Assembly (NCBI RefSeq): GCF_001182785.1
Contig: NZ_CP012099.1
Location: 2,106,501 to 2,170,500, forward strand
DNA: 64,000 nucleotides
Reading direction: 5' to 3'
Source of the DNA: Bacillus thuringiensis
Lineage (GTDB): Bacteria > Bacillota > Bacilli > Bacillales > Bacillaceae_G
A program made the position numbers and the translations under genes. Each line of letters begins with the position of its first letter. Positions within the stretch are counted from its first letter, which is position 1. Positions 61,337-64,000 of the stretch are shown piece by piece. Below the pieces are notes generated by a model, which saw only the letters and a list, made by a program, of their open reading frames with translations, made no database searches and was not told where the DNA came from.

Positions 61337-62722
61337 ATGACATTGCTAGCAGTTTCGACACAAGAAGTCATTGAAGCGATTTTGGGCAGTATTGATGAGG
61401 CTATACACGCTGTAGATGAGAATGGAATTACAATATTTTATAATTCTGTAGCTGCAAAACACGATGGATCGAAGATTGAAAAAGTGTTAGGGAAACATCT
61501 ATTAGAAGCGTTCCCGTCTTTATCAAGGGAAACGAGTACATTGATGAAAGTACTAGATACAAAAAAACCTATCGTACATCAAGCACAGCATTATCAAAAT
61601 TTAAATGGTGAAGATGTTTGTACAGTAAATACGACGTTACCTATTTTTATAGATGGGAATATTGCTGGGGCTGTTGAAATTGCAAAGGATTACTCTACAA
61701 TTCAAAAACTTACTGACACAATTGTTGACTTACAGTCGAAAATAAAGCGATCATCTAGAAAAAAAGTGATTAAAAAGCATGCTGCATTTGAGACGATAGT
61801 GACAAATGATACGCGGTTTAAACAGACGAAAGAGTTAGCACAAAAAGTAGCACCAACAGACGCAAATGTTTTAATATATGGTGAAACAGGAACAGGAAAA
61901 GAACTGTTCGTACAAGCAATTCATGAAGCTTCTAAAAGAAAAAACAAGCCATTTATTGCACAAAACTGTGCAGCTTTACCAGAGTCGCTATTAGAAAGTT
62001 TATTGTTTGGAACGACAAAAGGAAGCTATACAGGAGCGATTGAAAGAGCTGGGCTATTTGAACTTGTTGATGGTGGTACATTATTTTTAGATGAACTGAA
62101 TTCAATGCCTCTTGATTTGCAGGCAAAAATGTTACGAGTGTTAGAAGATGGAGTCATTAGAAGAATTGGTGATAATAAGACGAGAAAAGTAGATGTTCGT
62201 GTTATTACCGCAATGAACCAGCCTCCAGAAATATGTTTACGAGAGAATAAAATTCGCACTGATTTATATTATCGCTTAAACGTATTTTCATTATATATCC
62301 CACCGCTTCGTGAAAGAACTGAGGATGTACTATTATTAGCATCTTATTTTTTGAAAGAATATAATAAAAGTTATAAAAAAGGTGTACTTCAAATTGATGA
62401 GGAAGCGAAAGATAGACTGCAAGCTTATCAGTGGCCTGGAAATGTCCGAGAGTTAAAACATACGATTGAACATGCTGTTATTATTGCAGAAGGGAATACA
62501 TTAACAGCCAATTGTTTACCACGTACATTTCGGAAAGAGAATTTTTCGAAGAAGAAGGGTATAATGCCACTTAGAGCAGCACTTCATCAAACAGAAAAAG
62601 AATTAATAGATCAAGCGTTGATTGAAACGGAAGGGAATATATTACAAGCCGCAAAAATGTTAGGTATCCCTCGTCAAACGCTTCAATATAAACTGAGCAA
62701 GTACGACAAAACCGCCGAATAA
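61337..62722 (+). CDS. kamR: Sigma-54-dependent transcriptional activator KamR
   Basis: 461-aa bacterial enhancer-binding protein. An N-terminal PAS-type sensor domain (about 8-125) precedes the AAA+ domain with Walker A GETGTGKE (182-189), the sigma-54 contact loop GSYTGA (229-234; GAFTGA in most members), LFLDELNSMPLDLQAKMLRVLE and RLNVFSLYIPPLRER. A Fis-type helix-turn-helix ends the protein (ILQAAKMLGIPRQTLQYKLSKY). Start ATG 61337 directly follows GAGGGGGG; TTG 61343 would have better spacing. I recall a B. thuringiensis report that KamR and sigma-54 drive kamA; the gene order fits that. Confidence 0.88.
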   Translation: MTLLAVSTQEVIEAILGSIDEAIHAVDENGITIFYNSVAAKHDGSKIEKVLGKHLLEAFPSLSRETSTLMKVLDTKKPIVHQAQHYQNLNGEDVCTVNTTLPIFIDGNIAGAVEIAKDYSTIQKLTDTIVDLQSKIKRSSRKKVIKKHAAFETIVTNDTRFKQTKELAQKVAPTDANVLIYGETGTGKELFVQAIHEASKRKNKPFIAQNCAALPESLLESLLFGTTKGSYTGAIERAGLFELVDGGTLFLDELNSMPLDLQAKMLRVLEDGVIRRIGDNKTRKVDVRVITAMNQPPEICLRENKIRTDLYYRLNVFSLYIPPLRERTEDVLLLASYFLKEYNKSYKKGVLQIDEEAKDRLQAYQWPGNVRELKHTIEHAVIIAEGNTLTANCLPRTFRKENFSKKKGIMPLRAALHQTEKELIDQALIETEGNILQAAKMLGIPRQTLQYKLSKYDKTAE

Positions 62723-62736
62723 TCGGCGGTTTTTGT
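62708..62736 (+). terminator. kamR terminator, possibly also a KamR site
   Basis: AAAACCGCCGA-ATAA-TCGGCGGTTTT with T residues after it; the TAA stop lies in the loop. The stem is a close copy of the palindrome upstream of kamR. Confidence 0.85.
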
Positions 62737-62878
62737 GTGTTTGCACGAATAAAAGAGCGTTTACATATATAAAAAGTAATGAATATGATGTTAAGTATTG
62801 ATTTCATACAACGCTTAAAAATATTTTTTCGCTTATGTAATAGGGTTCTCCGCACATTTACTTATCAACAATGTAAAG

Positions 62879-62895
62879 TTGGCATAACTATTGCT
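62879..62895 (+). promoter_or_regulatory. Sigma-54 (-24/-12) promoter of kamA
   Basis: TTGGCATAACTATTGCT has GG and GC separated by exactly ten bases and matches the TTGGCA and TTGC blocks of the sigma-54 consensus. It lies about 40 bases before the kamA start codon and downstream of the gene for a sigma-54 activator. Confidence 0.85.
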
Positions 62896-62932
62896 TATAT
62901 AAAGGATGAGCGTATAAAAAGGGGGAATAGCA

Positions 62933-64000
62933 ATGTTACATGATGTATACAAACCAAATCGTCACTGGAAGGATATCGAATTATGGAAAGATGTTACTGA
63001 AGAGCAATGGAATGATTGGGTTTGGCAATTAACGAATACGATCAAAACGTTAGATGACTTAAGAAAAGTAATTAACTTAACACCTGAAGAAGAAGAGGGC
63101 GTTAAAATTTCAACGAAAACGATCCCGTTAAACATTACACCGTACTATGCTTGGCTAATGAATCCTGATGATCCACGCTGTCCGATTCGGATGCAATCAG
63201 TACCGATTTCGGAAGAGTTATATAAAACAAAATATGATTTAGAAGATCCACTTCACGAAGATGAAGATTCACCAGTTCCAGGGCTAACACATCGTTATCC
63301 AGACCGTGTACTATTCTTAGTAACAAATCAATGTTCTATGTATTGTCGTTACTGTACACGTCGTCGTTTTAGTGGACAAATTGGAATGGGTGTACCGAAG
63401 AAACAATTAGATGATGCGATTGCTTATATTAGTGAAACACCACAAGTGCGAGATGTATTAATCTCCGGTGGTGATGGACTTCTAATTAACGATAAAATTT
63501 TAGAATATGTATTAAAAAATTTACGAGAGATTCCGCATGTTGAGATTATTCGTATCGGAACGAGAGCACCAGTAGTATTCCCGCAACGTATTACAGAAAA
63601 TTTATGTAACATTATTAAAAAATACCATCCAGTATGGTTAAATACACATTTCAATACATCTATTGAAATTACTGAAGAATCGAAAAAGGCATGTGAAATG
63701 TTAGCGAATGCTGGTGTTCCAGTCGGAAACCAAGCAGTAATTTTAGCTGGTATTAACGACAGCGTTCCAATTATGAAAAAACTTATGCATGACTTAGTAA
63801 AAATCCGTGTACGTCCATATTACATTTATCAATGTGACTTATCTGAAGGTATCGGTCACTTCCGTGCACCAGTATCTAAAGGTCTTGAAATTATTGAAGG
63901 TTTACGTGGACACACATCTGGTTATGCTGTTCCGACATTCGTTGTTGATGCGCCAGGTGGAGGCGGTAAAATTGCACTTCAACCAAACTATTTAATCTCA
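62933..64000 (+). CDS. kamA: L-lysine 2,3-aminomutase (3' end cut by window edge)
   Basis: Radical SAM/PLP enzyme converting L-lysine to L-beta-lysine, the substrate of AblB. The 356 codons visible include the cluster motif CSMYCRYC (Cys134, Cys138, Cys141), LVTNQCSMYCRYCTRRR region, VLISGGDGLL, HPVWLNTHFN and VVDAPGGGGKIALQ. The C-terminus, usually to about 470 aa with the PLP lysine, lies beyond base 64000. GGGGGAA precedes the ATG. Expression should depend on sigma-54 and KamR. Confidence 0.93.
   Translation, partial: MLHDVYKPNRHWKDIELWKDVTEEQWNDWVWQLTNTIKTLDDLRKVINLTPEEEEGVKISTKTIPLNITPYYAWLMNPDDPRCPIRMQSVPISEELYKTKYDLEDPLHEDEDSPVPGLTHRYPDRVLFLVTNQCSMYCRYCTRRRFSGQIGMGVPKKQLDDAIAYISETPQVRDVLISGGDGLLINDKILEYVLKNLREIPHVEIIRIGTRAPVVFPQRITENLCNIIKKYHPVWLNTHFNTSIEITEESKKACEMLANAGVPVGNQAVILAGINDSVPIMKKLMHDLVKIRVRPYYIYQCDLSEGIGHFRAPVSKGLEIIEGLRGHTSGYAVPTFVVDAPGGGGKIALQPNYLIS

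Noticed and set aside
1..64000. CRISPR array, tRNA/rRNA genes, insertion sequences, prophage
   Set aside because: Looked for regularly spaced repeats, cloverleaf-like or rRNA segments, transposase motifs and phage genes; none seen. The endolysin-like amidase stands alone.

Overview
The window is low-GC Firmicute DNA from a member of the Bacillus cereus group (cereus, thuringiensis or anthracis type). Evidence is the strong AGGAGG-type ribosome sites, frequent TTG/GTG starts, RacA and other sporulation-linked genes, a hemolysin III gene, four copies or fragments of a ~150-bp repeat that resembles the group-specific bcr1 element, and a kam (lysine 2,3-aminomutase) locus arranged as I remember it from B. 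thuringiensis. No rRNA, tRNA, CRISPR array, transposase or phage structural gene was seen. Both window edges cut a gene (thyA on the left, kamA on the right). Family names come from reading the proteins and from memory; no database search was run.

Layout. 1-9 kb: thyA-dfrA, a lipoprotein class B penicillin-binding protein, azoreductase, PlsC, hemolysin III, TatA-TatC, an unrecognised 90-aa protein behind a structured leader, DegV and a tiny minus-strand membrane peptide. 9-18.5 kb: metallo-hydrolase, Sco copper protein, Hsp20, AsnB, GNAT, a CwlC-like amidase, an iron-siderophore binding lipoprotein, a D-alanine-aminotransferase-like enzyme and a nitroreductase. 18.7-25 kb: lipoprotein, nicotinamidase, Nudix hydrolase, MscS channel, a YhcYZ/AirSR-like two-component system and an RpiR-type regulator. 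25-34.5 kb: PhzF, zinc alcohol dehydrogenase behind a Rex-like site, an orphan OppB/OppC permease pair, then the gluconate operon gntK-gntP-gnd. The RpiR regulator that may control gluconate use lies about 5 kb upstream of that operon.

34.7-43.9 kb: a glycosyltransferase plus CgeB-like pair, an FMN reductase/MFS pair, a YdcF-like protein, an OpuF-type osmolyte importer whose permease is fused to its binding domain, and a basic amino acid antiporter. 43.9-49.5 kb is the most accessory-looking part: a small helical protein, a McrB-like AAA+ ATPase overlapping a DUF2357/PD-(D/E)XK nuclease gene, a LuxI/FeeM-like acyltransferase, then racA. 49.8-55.4 kb: a CNNM/CorC transporter with an elaborate leader, an aldehyde dehydrogenase, YueI, a sporulation-type kinase resembling B. 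anthracis BA2291, and a DUF4397 protein.

56.3-64 kb is the kam locus: yodT-yodS-yodR-yodQ-ablB (four overlapping or closely spaced junctions), kamR encoding a sigma-54 activator, and kamA behind a good -24/-12 promoter. Two near-identical palindromes flank kamR; the downstream one is also its terminator hairpin and sits about 160 bp before the kamA promoter, where an activator site would be expected.

The best candidates for undescribed biology are the AAA+/DUF2357 nuclease pair, the dual-purpose kamR/kamA palindrome, the ribosome-site-sequestering leader of the CNNM gene, and the structured leader before the 90-aa gene.
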